This document shows, piece after piece, positions 28,826 to 41,029 of a DNA stretch of 64,000 bases (positions are counted from its first letter, which is position 1; each line of letters starts with the position of its first letter). This stretch comes from Rhineura floridana (Eukaryota; Chordata; Lepidosauria; Squamata; Rhineuridae): positions 16,201,263-16,265,262 of the forward strand of contig NC_084480.1 in the NCBI RefSeq assembly GCF_030035675.1, in the 5' to 3' direction. The notes beneath the pieces were generated by a model that searched no databases, was not told the origin of the DNA, and saw only the letters and a program-made list of their open reading frames with translations. Both the position numbers and the translations under genes were made by a program.

Positions 28826-29184
28826 TTGGTTGGTGGTTGTTACTACCTTTGGTATATGCAGGGACCGCAAAAACAGCTCATGAACTAGGAAACGGAGGCT
28901 GCGGGTAGAGTGGGGAATGAAAGAAAACAAATGCAGGTAACAAAAATGAATATCATTTATAGGAATGAATGAATAACAAAATGAGAGAAGTTGTTCTGTT
29001 CATTTTCATTATTAACAAAATTATTCCCCATCCCTGTGCGCACCCCGATATATATAATCCCCTGCAAGACTGCGCTTTGAAAGCCATCTTCTCTCTGAGA
29101 TGCCTCACTGCTTGTATAACAAAATACAGTGTGACGAATACTAGGCAAAGCCCAAACAACTAAAGAGCTAAAAAAATAATCTAA

Positions 29185-29345
29185 AATCTAAAAGGCCTGG
29201 TCAAATAGGAAGGCCTTCACGTGGCACCAGAAAATGTATAATGTTGGCACCAGGCATGCCTCCTTGGGGAAGAAAAAGCAGTTGGGGCACCATAGCAGGA
29301 AAAACATCCCTCTCTCTTGCAGACACATTAATGCGCCTCTTCTAA
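29185..29345 (-). repeat. L2-like LINE fragment, reverse
   Basis: The complement reads FPKEACLVPTLYIFWCHVKA then FLFDQAF, the L2 C-terminus, in the same subfamily as the 21.2 kb copy. Confidence 0.6.
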
Positions 29346-30159
29346 AGAGGAGATTTGGAGCAGGTTCCTGCAGAAAACCTTAAGAAATGTAGCTGCTACT
29401 ATAAATGCGTTAAAAAAAAAAATTCTTTTGCGTGCATGATGAACTCATGGTGAGTTCTGTGTCTATGCAAATTCAAGTATGCAAAGCAGGTTGAAAATGA
29501 GCAAGGAGAAAATGGCAGGTACTGTTAGAAATTACTTGCCTTACTGGAGGAGTATCCAATACATTTGGGTTAATTATTATTGAAAACCTTCTAACCCCCC
29601 TTTTCCTCTGTTAAGTATTGGATTTTTGTACTCATGTACTCTCCGTTTGCTTGCCACCCATTGTGATTTTCACTACTCATTAAGTGCGTTTTGTCAGGCA
29701 CTTGGAATGCTAACTGGTATTTCTGAAGATTCCATCCCCCCCCAACATGATTTTGTAAAAAGCAACTGTTAATTCATAGCATCAAAAAGATGATGAGTTA
29801 ATGAGGGCAAAAGAAGTGAATAAGGTGAGAATTAAAGATAAGTCAGAATGCAAAAGATGTACCCTGATAACAGGACTACTAAGTGTGGTTGGTTTATCTA
29901 GGGCATCCTCAATTACCCAAACTCAGTTATTTGCCTGTCTTGGATAGAGAGAAATTAAAACAGGATTTTAGAATGCAGAAAGCTGTGTTGATTGGTAACA
30001 CATAGTTAAAAATGAGCCTAAAAGGTTTTGGCCACAAAAGGAAGTAATATGCCTTGTTTGTTAGTTATGTTTAAGAGATCCTGTTCAGAAACGGTGCTAT
30101 AAACCATATTTCAAGTTCTGTCCATTTCACAAGTGGAAAAACCAGGGCGAGATGCACTT
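29346..30159. other. Intron, no recognised feature
   Basis: About 0.8 kb without recognisable repeats or coding sequence. Confidence 0.4.
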
Positions 30160-30243
30160 TTAAAAAAAGGTTTAGAAAAAAATCGTGGAGGATAAGGCTA
30201 TTAGTGGGTACTAGCCATGATGGCTATGTTGTTCCTCCACTGT
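30160..30243 (+). repeat. CR1 LINE 3' fragment
   Basis: GGAGGATAAGGCTATTAGTG and TACTAGCCATGATGGCTATG correspond to the ORF2 stop and start of the 3' UTR. Confidence 0.7.
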
Positions 30244-30395
30244 ACAGACCAGCAGCGACTCTCTGTGGTTTCAGGCAGGGGGAATTCCCAGCCTTACCTG
30301 GAGATGTTGAGGTTGAACTTGGGTCCTTCTCCATGCAAAGCATGTGCTCTGTTGCTGGACTATGGCCACTTCTTCCCTTTCCCAACTTCAGTGTG
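30244..30395 (-). repeat. SINE A, reverse orientation
   Basis: GGTTTCAGGCAGGGGGAATT, CCTTACCTGGAGATGTTGAG and CATGCAAAGCATGTGCTCTG are complements of the body and anticodon region. Confidence 0.7.
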
Positions 30396-30850
30396 CAAGG
30401 GGAGGCTTTTACCCTCCCCACATACCTTTCTCTGGTTTCTGGTGCTCTTTGATGTTGCTGGGAGAAGTTCTATTGACACACTATCTGAGAGGCTTGTGCA
30501 TTTATTTTCTGTTTGCTCAGAGAGCAATTTAGGGTGACAGAATAGAGCAAGGTCCGATGGCAGTCTGGAGATGAAAAATACATCTCCCCCAATGCATAAT
30601 GCATACGCAATTACCTGTCTAGAAGCTCTTCTGAAATGAATTGTTTGATAGCTAGGTTATCACGTCTCCTCTTTGCTGATACGCAAACAGAACTATCTGC
30701 ATCAGGTAATGACGTCCTTATCTATTGCATCCTACGTACTAATAGTGAACTTCTCCAAGCATGGTCCCTTGTGTGGCCAAAACAGCACAATGAAAACACA
30801 GGAAGGGGGGTACTAGCAGGCATGGGGTAACCCCAAGGGTGGGGGACCTA
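30396..30850. other. Intron, no recognised feature
   Basis: Nothing identified. Confidence 0.4.
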
Positions 30851-31172
30851 TTAAGATGGTCAATCAAATGGCATCCAAAATGATCAAGGGGATGGAGCAA
30901 CTCTCCAGGAGGAAAAGTTGCAACATTTGGGGCTTTTTAGTTAAGAGAAAAAGTGAGTAAGAGGAGATGTGATAGAGGTGTACAAAATTAGGCATGGTGT
31001 GGAGAAAGTGGGCAGAGGAAAGCCTTTTCTCTCTCATAATCTAAGAACTGATGGACATCCAATGAAGCTGAATGTTGGAAGATTCAGGACAGATTAAAGG
31101 AAAGTACACGGGATTTGCTCTCACAAGAAGTAGTGATGGCTGCTAACATGAATAGCTTTAAAAGGGGACAAT
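30851..31172 (+). repeat. CR1 LINE, degraded ORF2 C-terminal fragment
   Basis: AAAATGATCAAGGGGATGGA, CATTTGGGGCTTTTTAGTTA and GAATGTTGGAAGATTCAGGA follow the ORF2 sequence at 5.8-6.1 kb with several indels. Confidence 0.85.
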
Positions 31173-31216
31173 TCAGACAGGGGTTCCTCCCAGTCCTGCT
31201 AGGAGATGCCAGGGAT
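31173..31216 (-). repeat. SINE A fragment, reverse
   Basis: TTCAGACAGGGGTTCCTCCC then AGTCCTGCTAGGAGATGCCA. Partial. Confidence 0.5.
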
Positions 31217-31568
31217 TGTTGTTGTTGTTATGTGCCTTCAAGTCGATTTGGACTTATGGTGACCCTATGAATCACTGACCTCCAACAGCATCTGTCATGA
31301 ACCACCCTGTTCAGATCTTGTAAGTTCAGGTCTGTGGCTTCCTTTATGGAATCTATCCATCTCTTGTTTGGCCTTCCTCTTTTTCTGCTCTCTTCTGTTT
31401 TTCCCAGCATTATTCACTTTTCTAGTGAACTATGTCTTCTCATGATGTGTCCAAAGTATGATAACCTCAGTTCCATCATTTTAGCTTCTAGTGATAGTTC
31501 TGGTTTAATTTGTTCTAACACCCAATTATTTGTCTTTTTCGCAGTCCATGGTATTTTTGTCAAAATTT
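31217..31568 (-). mobile_element. BovB/RTE LINE 3' end, reverse
   Basis: The complement encodes MLGKTEESRKRGRPNKRWID and SIKEATDLNLQDLNRVVHDR, the BovB C-terminus, in one open frame. It begins with GTTGTTGTTATGTGCCTTCA, the BovB tail complement. Confidence 0.88.
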
Positions 31569-31589
31569 GGACAGATTCAGTCTCAGGGG

Positions 31590-31915
31590 TTAGGGATGGA
31601 AAGATCTGGCAAATTCGGTTCTCTCAGTTTCTCACCTTTCTAACGTTAAATTCAGTTCTCTACATTTCTGCAGCAATCTGCGATTTATAAAAAAAAATCC
31701 TCATGAAAATTCACCATTTTAGTGTGAATTTCTCCAAATAAATACATTTTTGTAGGCAGTTTTGACAAAGGAACACATTTTTGCTCATCCCATCATGCCT
31801 TTTTGCATGTTATTTTCACTCATGTATTCATTTTTATGCACACTTTCCCCTCATATATGCATTTTTGTAAATGACCCTTTATTGTATTGATAGTTTTGCT
31901 TTCTCATTTGGTAAA
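31590..31915 (-). repeat. Family E AT-rich repeat, reverse copy
   Basis: TCAGTTCTCTACATTTCTGC, AATCCTCATGAAAATTCACC and TTTTTGTAGGCAGTTTTGAC match the complement of the 7.8-8.15 kb copy. Confidence 0.6.
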
Positions 31916-32535
31916 CTGAGAAGAAATTTTATGTTGGGTACAAAATCAGATGAACTTAGTACAATGAAACTTACGTTGGTTTAGTGTGTTATGTTGGTCA
32001 CAAACTCACTTTTCCTTCCCATCAACAAGTGAAATGAAAAATATGTAAGTTTTAACTTTGTTCTCTTATTTAAGCTTGTTAGTATTACAAAAATGTGATA
32101 TTACCCAAAGTGTGTTTTACATGCAACTGTTTTTATGACCAACATAACACCGCAATGTACAAACGAACATATCACAAATATGTTGTCATGTGTGTCATTT
32201 AAATCCCTTTTTAGGATTGTCATAATTCTTTCCCTAAGAATTTAATAATTATTAGGTCTATTATTTATACCATACAATCAATAGGGCATCTTACAGCGTT
32301 TTACAAAAAGAGGCAGGGCCCGCCCTCAAGAAGCTTACAGTCTGAAAGACAAGTCAGAGAAGGGGAGGACAGACATACGAAAAAATATAATTATATGTTA
32401 ATATCTTTAGTAATTAAATAACTTTTCAGGTTAAAATATCAGTAAACTTCAATCTGGGTGTGGTTTAGAAAAGCGTAGAACTGATATTTCTCTACTAGAC
32501 TCCCACCCCTTTCTTGAAGCATGCAGGAACTTCTA
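31916..32535. other. Intron, mostly unassigned
   Basis: AT-rich. A short piece at about 32,250-32,350 (GCCCGCCCTCAAGAAGCTTA) looks like an old LINE or SINE end, but the family is unclear. Confidence 0.35.
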
Positions 32536-32539
32536 CCCC

Positions 32540-33265
32540 GGGCCGGCGCCAGGTATGACTAGGCCCATGGTGCCATAGCGCAACCCCCCTGTACAGGGTG
32601 TGTGGGGCTAATAAGCCCGCCCACACATCCCACCTACCTCTCCTGTCCCTGTGAATGATGTGTGTACTGCGCGCACATGCCTACCATCAACCAAGATGGC
32701 GCTGGGGGACGTCAGCCCCTTAGGGAAGCCTCTGCCACCATCTTGGTTGATGCCAGGAATGTTTTGATATTTTGTTTTAATATGTTTTAAAAGATGTTTT
32801 GTTTTAATATATTTTAAAGTCTGTTTTTAAGATGTTTTATAGTGTTTTTAGTGTTTTGTTTGCCGCCCTGAGCTCTTTCTGGGAGGAAGGGCAGGATACA
32901 ATTTTAATAAATAAATAAATAAATAAATAATAAGATGGCAGTGGGGGCATCAGCTGTTCAGGGAAGTCCCCGCCATCATCTTGGTAGATGGTAGGCATGT
33001 GCACATACGTCATTCACAGGGACGGGAGAGGTAGGTGGGGCATGCATACAGGCTTATTGAAGCCCTCAGTGACTGTATTGTGGGGGGTGCCTGGGAGCTC
33101 CCTCTCAGTGATCCATGGCAGGGTGAGGAGCCGACGCTACTGCGGATCCTGGAATGGGAGCACTATCATCCCACCCTAAGGAGGGGCCCTTCAGGGGCCC
33201 TTCTGGGCTGCAGGGGCCCTCAGTCAGGGCCCGACCTGGCTGCTCTCTGATGCTGGCCCTGCTTC
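32540..33265. repeat. Large imperfect inverted repeat (DNA transposon) split by L2
   Basis: The left arm 32,540-32,756 (ATGCCTACCATCAACCAAGA, CCACCTACCTCTCCTGTCCC) is mirrored by 32,936-33,080 (CATCTTGGTAGATGGTAGGC, GGGAGAGGTAGGTGGGGCAT). The outer ends GGCCGGCGCCAGGTATGA and CGACCTGGCTG also pair loosely. GC-rich, hAT-like by its ends. The L2 tail between the arms is a later insertion. Confidence 0.6.
32757..32935 (+). repeat. L2 LINE 3' tail inside the inverted repeat
   Basis: TTTTGTTTGCCGCCCTGAGC, TTCTGGGAGGAAGGGCAGGA and a (AAAT) run identify the subfamily of the 20.3 kb copy. Only the 3' UTR is left. Confidence 0.75.
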
Positions 33266-33349
33266 TACCAGGTTCTCTTCAGAAGTATCAAGGAGGCAGG
33301 GCCATCCAGATTGGCTCTCCTTAGCTAGGCTAAATATATGAGGTCATCT

Positions 33350-33722
33350 GGAGCAGTGGTCTCGAGCCATTTCCCCCATGGACCACTTGAAAATTGCTGA
33401 TGGTCTTGGTGGACCACAAAATGACTTTTCTGCATGTTTTAGCACTTGTTAATGTGTTGCACTAGATGCTCTATGATTTATAATTGTATGTTTATTTCTT
33501 CTTTTATTTCTTATATATTGCATTTAATTGTATTCCAAAGAATTCAAATTGTAATACAATAAAATATAAGAAATAGAGAAGCAATTAAATACAATTACAA
33601 ATCAGTACAAATATTTAACATGATAGATATGCCATCTCCCACAACCATAAATCCACAGACCACTTGAATGAAGCTCATGGACCACTGGTGGTATGCGAAC
33701 CACAGTTTGTGAACCCATAATC
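33350..33722. repeat. hAT-like MITE family C
   Basis: CCCCCATGGACCACTTGAAA at the left and GGACCACTGGTGGTATGCGA with ACCACAGTTTGTGAACCC at the right. The inner inverted pair around AATTGTATTCCAAAGAATTC is kept. Confidence 0.72.
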
Positions 33723-35205
33723 TAGAGATACTAAAATTCATCTTAGGAGCTGAAGGTCTCTTGCCTTGCCACAGAGAACAGTACAACCATGTAGAAAGTT
33801 GAAGGCAGTCTTGAACACATTCATTTTTCACATAATCTAAAACAAATACCACAAATACAGGGAATAATGTGTGTATGGAAAATATGATTATCCTGAAAGA
33901 AAATCCACTGAAGTACTGGTGTCAGTTGGCAACTTTGCTATTGTTGAGTCTGAGACAGGGAAATCGAAAAGAAAATTTGTTGGTGAAAATTTGTTGTGAA
34001 AATTTGTTAGTCATTAATACAAAATCCTTTTCTAAAAAAAAGGGACTTCTGTGATGTTTGTCTTCCCTGCAAATGATAATAAATGTTGGGTTGAAAAGAA
34101 ACAGATCATTAGGGCGTTGCCACAGCCAAGTGTAAATTCCTGTGGCAGTTACAACTTCCCACATGGACGTGATGCTGACCTGCAATTTTTGAATGCATAA
34201 TAAAGTGTCATATAGACAAGGTCTTGCTTTGGAGGCAGTTATTTGTGTGACAATGAATTATCACATTATGTTGCTCACGGGTCATTTGCCAGAAAACATT
34301 TTTTCCATAGTTTCTAATAACCATTACCACAAGCTTGACACTTGCTTGTGAAACATTAGTTCTTAACATATATTGCTGCAAATTGATTTTTAAAAAATTA
34401 TTCATACTTTTAGAGTATACAGTTATCCAAGTTACAGATAAATTTTTGAGGCTGCAAAACGGTTATGTTGTCACATCTTTTAAAACACAATAAAAAGAAC
34501 ACATTTAAACTCCCTGTGGCATACTTCTTGATTGTTTTCTTAGGGAAGATCAATCCAATTAACAAACATATAGTTTAATGTTAATTGGAGTTTAAACAAT
34601 AATATTAGTTAAAACACAAAATATTATGTAAAGAAGCTTATGCATGTTATGGTGGTCACTGCGGAAGTGCCCTACATTCAAAGCAAATGCTCATCCACTC
34701 AGCAACACCTAACCCTCCCACCTCCAAAAACCAGTGTGTGTTCTTCCATGCCACCTAGACATATGATTGATCTCAAATTGTTTATCTGAGTACATTACTC
34801 GTAGGTTTAGCTGTACTGGTGGGTAGAAAGACACCATGGTCAAAACTACGGTATTGTAGTAGAACAGTATGGTAACTACCTTCCAAATAAAATGTAATGT
34901 TTCCTAAGTAAAATGTAATGTTTGCATTGCAACCTTTGTGAAACACTGGGCCTCATTGCTGTTCGCAGTAAATATAAGGGAACAGAAGGAAAAATCCAAG
35001 GCAATTATATTTATTTAGCAGCGTAGCAAGCTGCGCACAAGCATAAAATAAAAGAGCTCTTGCTTGTCTGGCTAAGGCTGGGAGCAGTAAATTCACATCA
35101 GTGCCATACATGATGGTTGGGGTTTTAGTTTTTGTTAATTGTTTTTGCTGTATTCTGTGCTCCTTATTTCCATTCACCTAGGACCGAATGCTATTTTCCC
35201 TTGTC
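33723..35205. other. Intron, unassigned AT-rich
   Basis: About 1.5 kb with no shared repeat family. The short open frames have no recognisable homology. Confidence 0.4.
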
Positions 35206-35515
35206 TTATGTCTTATGTGGCCGATGTGTCTTCAATATATATATATACATGAGAACTTTTGGATTTACTCCCTGGACACATTGGCACCACATGGCCTGAA
35301 CCTGGAGGACAGTACCACCACTACTTAGCTTCTGCAAACGAAGCCCCTCTGAGCATTCCATCCTCAAAGCTCTATAACTGCCACCTTGGTAACAGTGTTT
35401 GTATGTTAGCAGCTGATGAAGGCGGAAGCTGAAATGTTTTGTTAATACAATAAAAACCTCTGTTTGGTTAATCACAATTATGTTCATATATATATATATT
35501 AGAATGATAGAACAA
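35206..35515. repeat. Possible retroelement 3' region flanked by TA runs
   Basis: GCAGCTGATGAAGGCGGAAG and GTTTTGTTAATACAATAAAA resemble a dispersed retroelement end. The AT runs ATATATATATA at about 35,236 and 35,488 flank it, possibly part of its target. Class not resolved. Confidence 0.3.
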
Positions 35516-35602
35516 TGGGTCAAGGAGTGGATTCAAAATTATTTCTAGTTTCACATTTGCTGTTGCATCCAACCTAGCTCTATGGAGGACACAGGTCTCT
35601 AG

Positions 35603-35746
35603 AGCAGGTGTGGGGAACCTTTGGCCCTTCAGATGTTGCTGACCTACAGCTCCCATCAACCCCAGCAAGCATTGTCAATGGCCAGAGATTATGGGAATTG
35701 TAGTTCAGTAACATCTGGAGGTCCAAAGGTTCCCCACACATGCTCT
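35603..35746. repeat. MITE family A
   Basis: GGTGTGGGGAACCTTTGGCC and the mirrored CCAAAGGTTCCCCACACATG give complementary termini, with CTCCCATCAACCCCAGCAAG in the centre. Confidence 0.82.
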
Positions 35747-37685
35747 AGAGTATAGATTTGTAAATAGCCATTTGACTGGTTCCCTGTGGTGAGTGTGCAT
35801 GGCCTCCAGGTGACCAGGTAAGGAAGCTTTATTGACGTTTTAATGTGCTTGTTTTCTTTTAGGCTACAGATGACTATTGCGGGTGTGTACAAGCAGATGT
35901 GCAATGCTAAGGAGTTGCTGCTTCTCAGATCAAAGAGTACTGGCCTAGACAGACCCGGTGGTCTACCTCAGATGGTCAGCAGCCTGTATCCTAGCATTGG
36001 CACCAAACTCTTTTGATCTGTTCCTGCTTAGTAGGCACATTTCACAGACTTGAGTTGAACATTTTGTCCCTTTTGCTCTTAGCCTTATACCAGAGGGAGA
36101 GAGCAAGCTAACCAACAAGCAGGGAACACTTCCTTTTATATTTGATTTCTGTGTCTTCAGTGTGTACTTATACAGTATGACTTGCAGGGATGTGCAAGTG
36201 TGCTTCGATCTGCAAGAAAAGAAAACAAGTGCTGTTAGAACAGCTGCTCAGTCTGCTACCACTGGAAAAAGAACCACCCAGATGGTCGTTCAAAATATTA
36301 AAACAAATGCCTATTAATAATTAGTAGCAAAGTAGCATTTCTAAGAGTGGTGGTTCCCTCCTTCTCTTCTTCTTATATGCTTATGAAACTGCCAGGCCTG
36401 CAGTGCACTCCTCTGACAGCAAATAGAAAAACACTTTAAAAATAATTCACAAAAAATAATTAACTTGCCTTTTGTTATAGCAAAGTACTTCCACGCAAGG
36501 AAGAGAGAGTATGGGCCACATATAAAGCAACACAACCTTTCTGGCTTTCCTAGTAGTCAGGGTGGCATTTAAAAGTATCTCATCTAGAAATTGGGGAGGG
36601 GGAGAGACAATGTGTACATCAGAATGATTATGGTATTTCTGGGCCATGCAGAAAACAGGCATGGCACACATAAAAAGCCAGGGGTCCCCAATTCCACTTG
36701 TTACGCTCACTATGGCGAGTGTTCCATTGCTGTCTCATCCATAAATGACAAGAGCAGCCCCAGTCTTCCTTTCCAGCTTGGAGTAGGCAAGCAAATTGTG
36801 CTGAGCTGTGGATGTGAAGAGTTATTACAGGAAGATCCCCACTTCTCTCCCTATCTCCAAGCTGGAGATGAAGGTTGGGGTGGACACTTGGTGGTAGAAG
36901 TATTACTGAAGTTCTGGACAACTGCAAGGATGATCCTCACCTGCCCCCTCTCCGGTCAAGCTCCAAATGTGAATCTGGGGAAGGGGTGCAGGTGATTGTG
37001 GTGTAATGTCAGGGGGTATGCAGGGTCCAGCAGCCATACATTTTGGATTGGCTATGAAGGCCGGCCAGAATTCAAGAGCCCTTGTACTGAGCACAAGAGA
37101 GGCAAATTATCCGAAAAATCTGAACATGGGAGAGTTTTGCACTGAACAGTAAATATGGAGGCCACGATTCATACTTGATAAATGCTTCTAGTTTAGTGAT
37201 AGCTTAGAGGTCATGAGCCCTACGGTTCCAACAGGGGCTGGGTTGGGGGGTGGTAATGTTTGACAGACGAGGAGGAGGAAGCAGAGGGTGCGAGTAGCTG
37301 GGACAAACCAGGAGGGAAGATGAGGATCTAGACCCTCTGATTCTAGATGTTAGGGAAGAGGAGGCAGACTCGCTGGCTCTCTCCCCTGCCTCACCCCAAA
37401 AGTGGGACGCTTCACTGGGAAATGGGGAAGTCATCCATCAGTCAGGAGAGGCAGCGGGGCAGGAGGTGGAGGAGCAAGGGGGACAGGTCACTGTTCTGTT
37501 CCCAAGGGCTTGGCGCCGCCTTAATTGGCACAAGCAGATGCAGCCCCCCTGCAGAAGTGCACGCCTGCAAGCACAGTATTCTGGTGCGGGATGAAGGTCA
37601 TGCAAGTGAACTCGCCATGCATTGCCTTTTCAAAGCTTGGTGGGAAGGGCGTGGCAGCTGGTTGGGAAAGCTTGTTGCTCAGTCT
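35747..37685. other. Intron, no recognised feature
   Basis: About 1.9 kb with no repeats shared in the window. A GC-rich patch at 37.2-37.5 kb (GAGGAGGCAGACTCGCTGGC) has open frames on both strands but no recognisable protein. Confidence 0.4.
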
Positions 37686-37689
37686 TGCA

Positions 37690-38155
37690 TGCTGGACCCT
37701 GATTTTAGGGTAGAAACACACTCATTGTTCTGCCAGTTCCAGTACGTCTCTCTCCACCTCTCTCTTCCGAAAATGGGGGCACACAACAGTAGTCAAACCC
37801 CACCCCTTTTTACTGTAAAACCTGGTGGGATCAGCTTGGGTGAGCTTTTTTTTTTTAAAAAAATTATTATTGTTGTTATTGTTATTATTATTGATGTTGT
37901 TGTTGTTGTTATTATTATTTACATTTGTATACCGCTCCATAGCCGAAGCTCTCTGGGCAGTTTACAACAATTAAAAACATTAAAAAGAAATATACCAATA
38001 AACAAATTTAAAAACATTTTTTTAAAAAACCCAAACAATTTTTTTTAAATTGCTTCAAAGAGATTTTGCAATTGATCGGCAGATCAACCTGTTCCCCCTT
38101 CAGGTGAATGGAAATGCTTTGCTGTAGGCGACTGGTGTGTTCACAGCCTTAGACT
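37690..38155 (+). repeat. MITE family D split by an L2-like insertion
   Basis: The left piece GGTAGAAACACACTCATTGT to GGGATCAGCTTGG and the right piece TTGCTTCAAAGAGATTTTGC to GGTGTGTTCACAGCC match the 17.1 kb copy. About 190 bp in between is foreign. Confidence 0.65.
37855..38045 (-). repeat. L2-like 3' tail, reverse, with (ATT)n
   Basis: A T/ATT-rich tract (37,862-37,921) then TTGTATACCGCTCCATAGCC and GCAGTTTACAACAATTAAAA, the complement of an L2-type GCxGTATACAAAT end. Confidence 0.55.
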
Positions 38156-38216
38156 CTTGCACTTTGATCCGTGTCACACGACCTTACTGGTAGACCTGTT
38201 TTGTACCTTGAATAAC

Positions 38217-38243
38217 TCACTCTCTCTCTCTCTCTCTCTCTCT
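38217..38243. repeat. (TC)n microsatellite
   Basis: About 13 TC units. Confidence 0.9.
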
Positions 38244-38533
38244 TTCACTTGAAAGCAAGTGCCTTTGTTGTGGTATTTTGGGACTGTGAGCCAGGATGCT
38301 AGAGGCTGTATTTTTATATTTTCTATTGTTATTGATGATGACGACAACAATGCAAGTCTCACTGGGACTATGTTGGATCTGTTGTTTTATTATTTCCAAA
38401 GGAGATACATCAAATAATTATCTGACCCATCCTCTCCACTTTGATGTTATCACAGTATCAAACTGACAGGGTAGCTCAGTTTCTGGGCTGAGGGTTAAGT
38501 GATTCTGTAGTAAATAGCATCTGTTGATGCTGT

Positions 38534-38731
38534 AGGAAGGGCTGTAGTTCAGTGGTCGAGCATCTGCCTTGCATGCAGAAGGTCCCAGGTTCAATCCTTG
38601 GCATCTCCAGGTAGGGCTGAGAGATACTCCTGCCTGAAACCCTGGAGAGTTGCTGCCGGTCAGTGTAGACAATACTGAGCTAGACAGACCAGTGGCCTGA
38701 CTTGGTATAAGGCAGCTTCCTATGTTTCTAA
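38534..38731 (+). repeat. SINE A, full length
   Basis: GGGCTGTAGTTCAGTGGTCG, TTGCATGCAGAAGGTCCCAG, GGTTCAATCC and the tail TATAAGGCAGCTTCCTATGT. Confidence 0.88.
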
Positions 38732-38956
38732 ATGTTGTCCTGCAAAGATCCAGCTCCTAAATTTATGTTGATAGTAGAAAAGGTTGTTAGAAAATTGTGT
38801 ATTTGATCACAGTGCCTTCTTCAGGAGTAACCATGCCTCCCTCGTGTGCGATGTGCTCATAGCTTTCCATACATACCAGTAAATCGGATGCTGCTTCAGC
38901 CCTCAGTCTTGCCCTTCCACTAATACTTCAGTCAGGGTTTTCACTTACATTTATAA

Positions 38957-39327
38957 CAGGGGCGGGCAACCTTTTTCAGCCCAGGGGCCACATTGCCTTC
39001 TGGGGGTCCATATGCTAGTGGTGGGCAGGGCCAGAGGCAAAAGTGGCTGGAGCAATTATGTGAAATTTACCTTTGTTCAGCAGGCTAGTTTCAGCATACG
39101 CTCACAGACGCCTCTCTATCCTCCACCAGGCAAAATAAGAGGCATCCTCAGAGTTCAACTCGTTCCAGCCAGGCAAAACCACTCATGGACTGGTGAGAGA
39201 TGTGGCCTGTGGAGATGGGTGTGGCTGGAGAAGAGGTATGGCCTGAAAAGACTCTCAAGGGCCAGACAGAGTGGTCTGGAGGAGCACATTTGGCCCCCAG
39301 GCCTGATGTTCTTCACCCCTGTCTTAT
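38957..39327 (-). repeat. hAT-like MITE family I, reverse
   Basis: CAGGGGCGGGCAACCTTTTT at one end and GATGTTCTTCACCCCTGTC at the other form hAT-like inverted termini. The body matches the complement of 16.5-16.85 kb. Confidence 0.7.
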
Positions 39328-40330
39328 AAAGTCAAGTTTTTGCCTTGTTTTTTTTTAAATAAACATGTTAAACCTCCTTTGGAGACTGGAGAGGGAGATG
39401 TGTTGGCAATGCCATAGGCACTCGCCAATGCGCCCTCAATAGTTGGCTCTTCCTAGGTTCACACTTGAACCATGGGAGAAACTTGCATAAATTATTTTTT
39501 TCAGGGCTCAGCTTGACACAAAAGAAAGGTGCATTTGTCTCGAATGCAGTGAGGGTGCTTCACGCCAGCCCTTTCGCTCATAAAATGTCACATCTCTCTT
39601 GACGCTCTTCTGCATGTTGAAGATGTTCCATGAAAGGTCTTTCCATGTGTTCTCTGTCTCTTAGATTCATGAGGAAAACTACAGGAGAAAGGTCTCTAAT
39701 GAGGAAGGGAGGAGGTAGTGAGGAAGAAAGCCCTCAAACTCCACTTGAAAGCTAATTAACCCTCTGCTCTTCAAGGGAAGTGAAGTGGGCAGAGGCGGAT
39801 GCCTCATGTAATATCTGCCACATCCTTTCAGTCTTTTCCAAATGCCACTCATTTAGCATATTTCAGATTGTGCCTGTGAAATTAACATAACAAAAAAGTC
39901 TGTGAGGCAAAAACCAAACCGAAATCTGCCACTGAATTCCCTCCACCCACACTTGAATGGGGAAAATGTTCTTTTAAATGAAAACCTTCATATAGTGACA
40001 GTAATATCTCAAACGACTAGTTCGCAAACTTTTCATCTGATGTGGTATATACCGATGTTTTAAAGAAATTAGTCATGTGCACATCAGCATCACAGGATTT
40101 ATTTCATTACTTCCAGAGAAATGTGCTACATTTCTATGCTGTGCGTGAGGGCCCTATGGTGCCCATGGGCGCCACATGGAGAATCCACCTTTAACCACTA
40201 CACCACAATGAAGAACAGCTCCACTTGGCTGCTGAGGGAGAAAGTAGAGACAAAGTGGTCCCATCCAGTCGATGGGAGAAAGTGGTCCCATACCCAGTTG
40301 ATCACTGCGCTCTGCAGGTGAGGGTCTCCT
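39328..40330. other. Intron, no recognised feature
   Basis: About 1 kb, apparently single-copy. No coding signal. Confidence 0.4.
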
Positions 40331-40332
40331 GC

Positions 40333-40758
40333 GGATACCATCTTATCAGGAGGTCCATTCTGCACAACATAGGAAACGGACCTTGAGTGTGGCAGCACCT
40401 ACCCTATGGAACTCCCTACCCTTAAATATTAGACAGGCACTATCTCTGTTATCTTTTCGGCGCCTGTTGAAGACCTTCCTCTTTCAACAAGCCTTTTAAG
40501 TAGAGCCCTTATCCCAGTCTACATCTGTGGGAATTGCTTTTTAATATGTTTTAAAACTTTTTTTAACGATATGTTTTTAACCTTTTTTAAAAATGTCTTG
40601 GAAGCTTTTAAAAAAGTTTTTAAAGATGTTTTGTGTTAATGTATTTTAAAGTCTGTTTTCATGATGTTTTAAAGTGTTTTTAGTGCTTTTGTTTGCCGCC
40701 CAGGGCTCTTACTGGGAGGAAGGGCGGGATATAAATCAAATAATAAATAAATACCCCC
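40333..40758 (+). repeat. L2 LINE 3' end
   Basis: Begins ATACCATCTTATCAGGAGGT exactly like the 20.28 kb copy and encodes VAAPTLWNSLPLNIRQAPSL-like text with a few changes. It ends GGGCGGGATATAAATCAAAT. Confidence 0.85.
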
Positions 40759-40779
40759 CCCATTTGTAGAATGCTGTCC

Positions 40780-40928
40780 CTAGGGCTGGTGTGTGGAATC
40801 TTTGACCCTCCAGCTATTGCCAAACTACAACTCCCAGCAGCCCCAGCAAACATGGTCAGTGCTCAGGGATGATGAGAATTGTAGTTCAGTAACATATGGA
40901 GGGGGGAAAGGTTCCCCACCCCTTCCCT
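40780..40928. repeat. MITE family A
   Basis: CAAACTACAACTCCCAGCAG and GAGAATTGTAGTTCAGTAAC are complementary around GGTCAGTGCTCAGGGATGAT. Confidence 0.75.
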
Positions 40929-41029
40929 AGGGAACCATGGCTGGCTCCATCATTTTTATTTACCCTGGCTGTTGGTGGTTAAGTTTTTGAGATCATACTT
41001 GTGTCTGATTTCCCCCTTTACTGTGATGC

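Noticed and set aside
37347-38048. 233-codon + strand frame
   Set aside because: It runs through MITE D and an L2-like tail with a poly-Ile/Val tract from ATT repeats, so it cannot be one gene.
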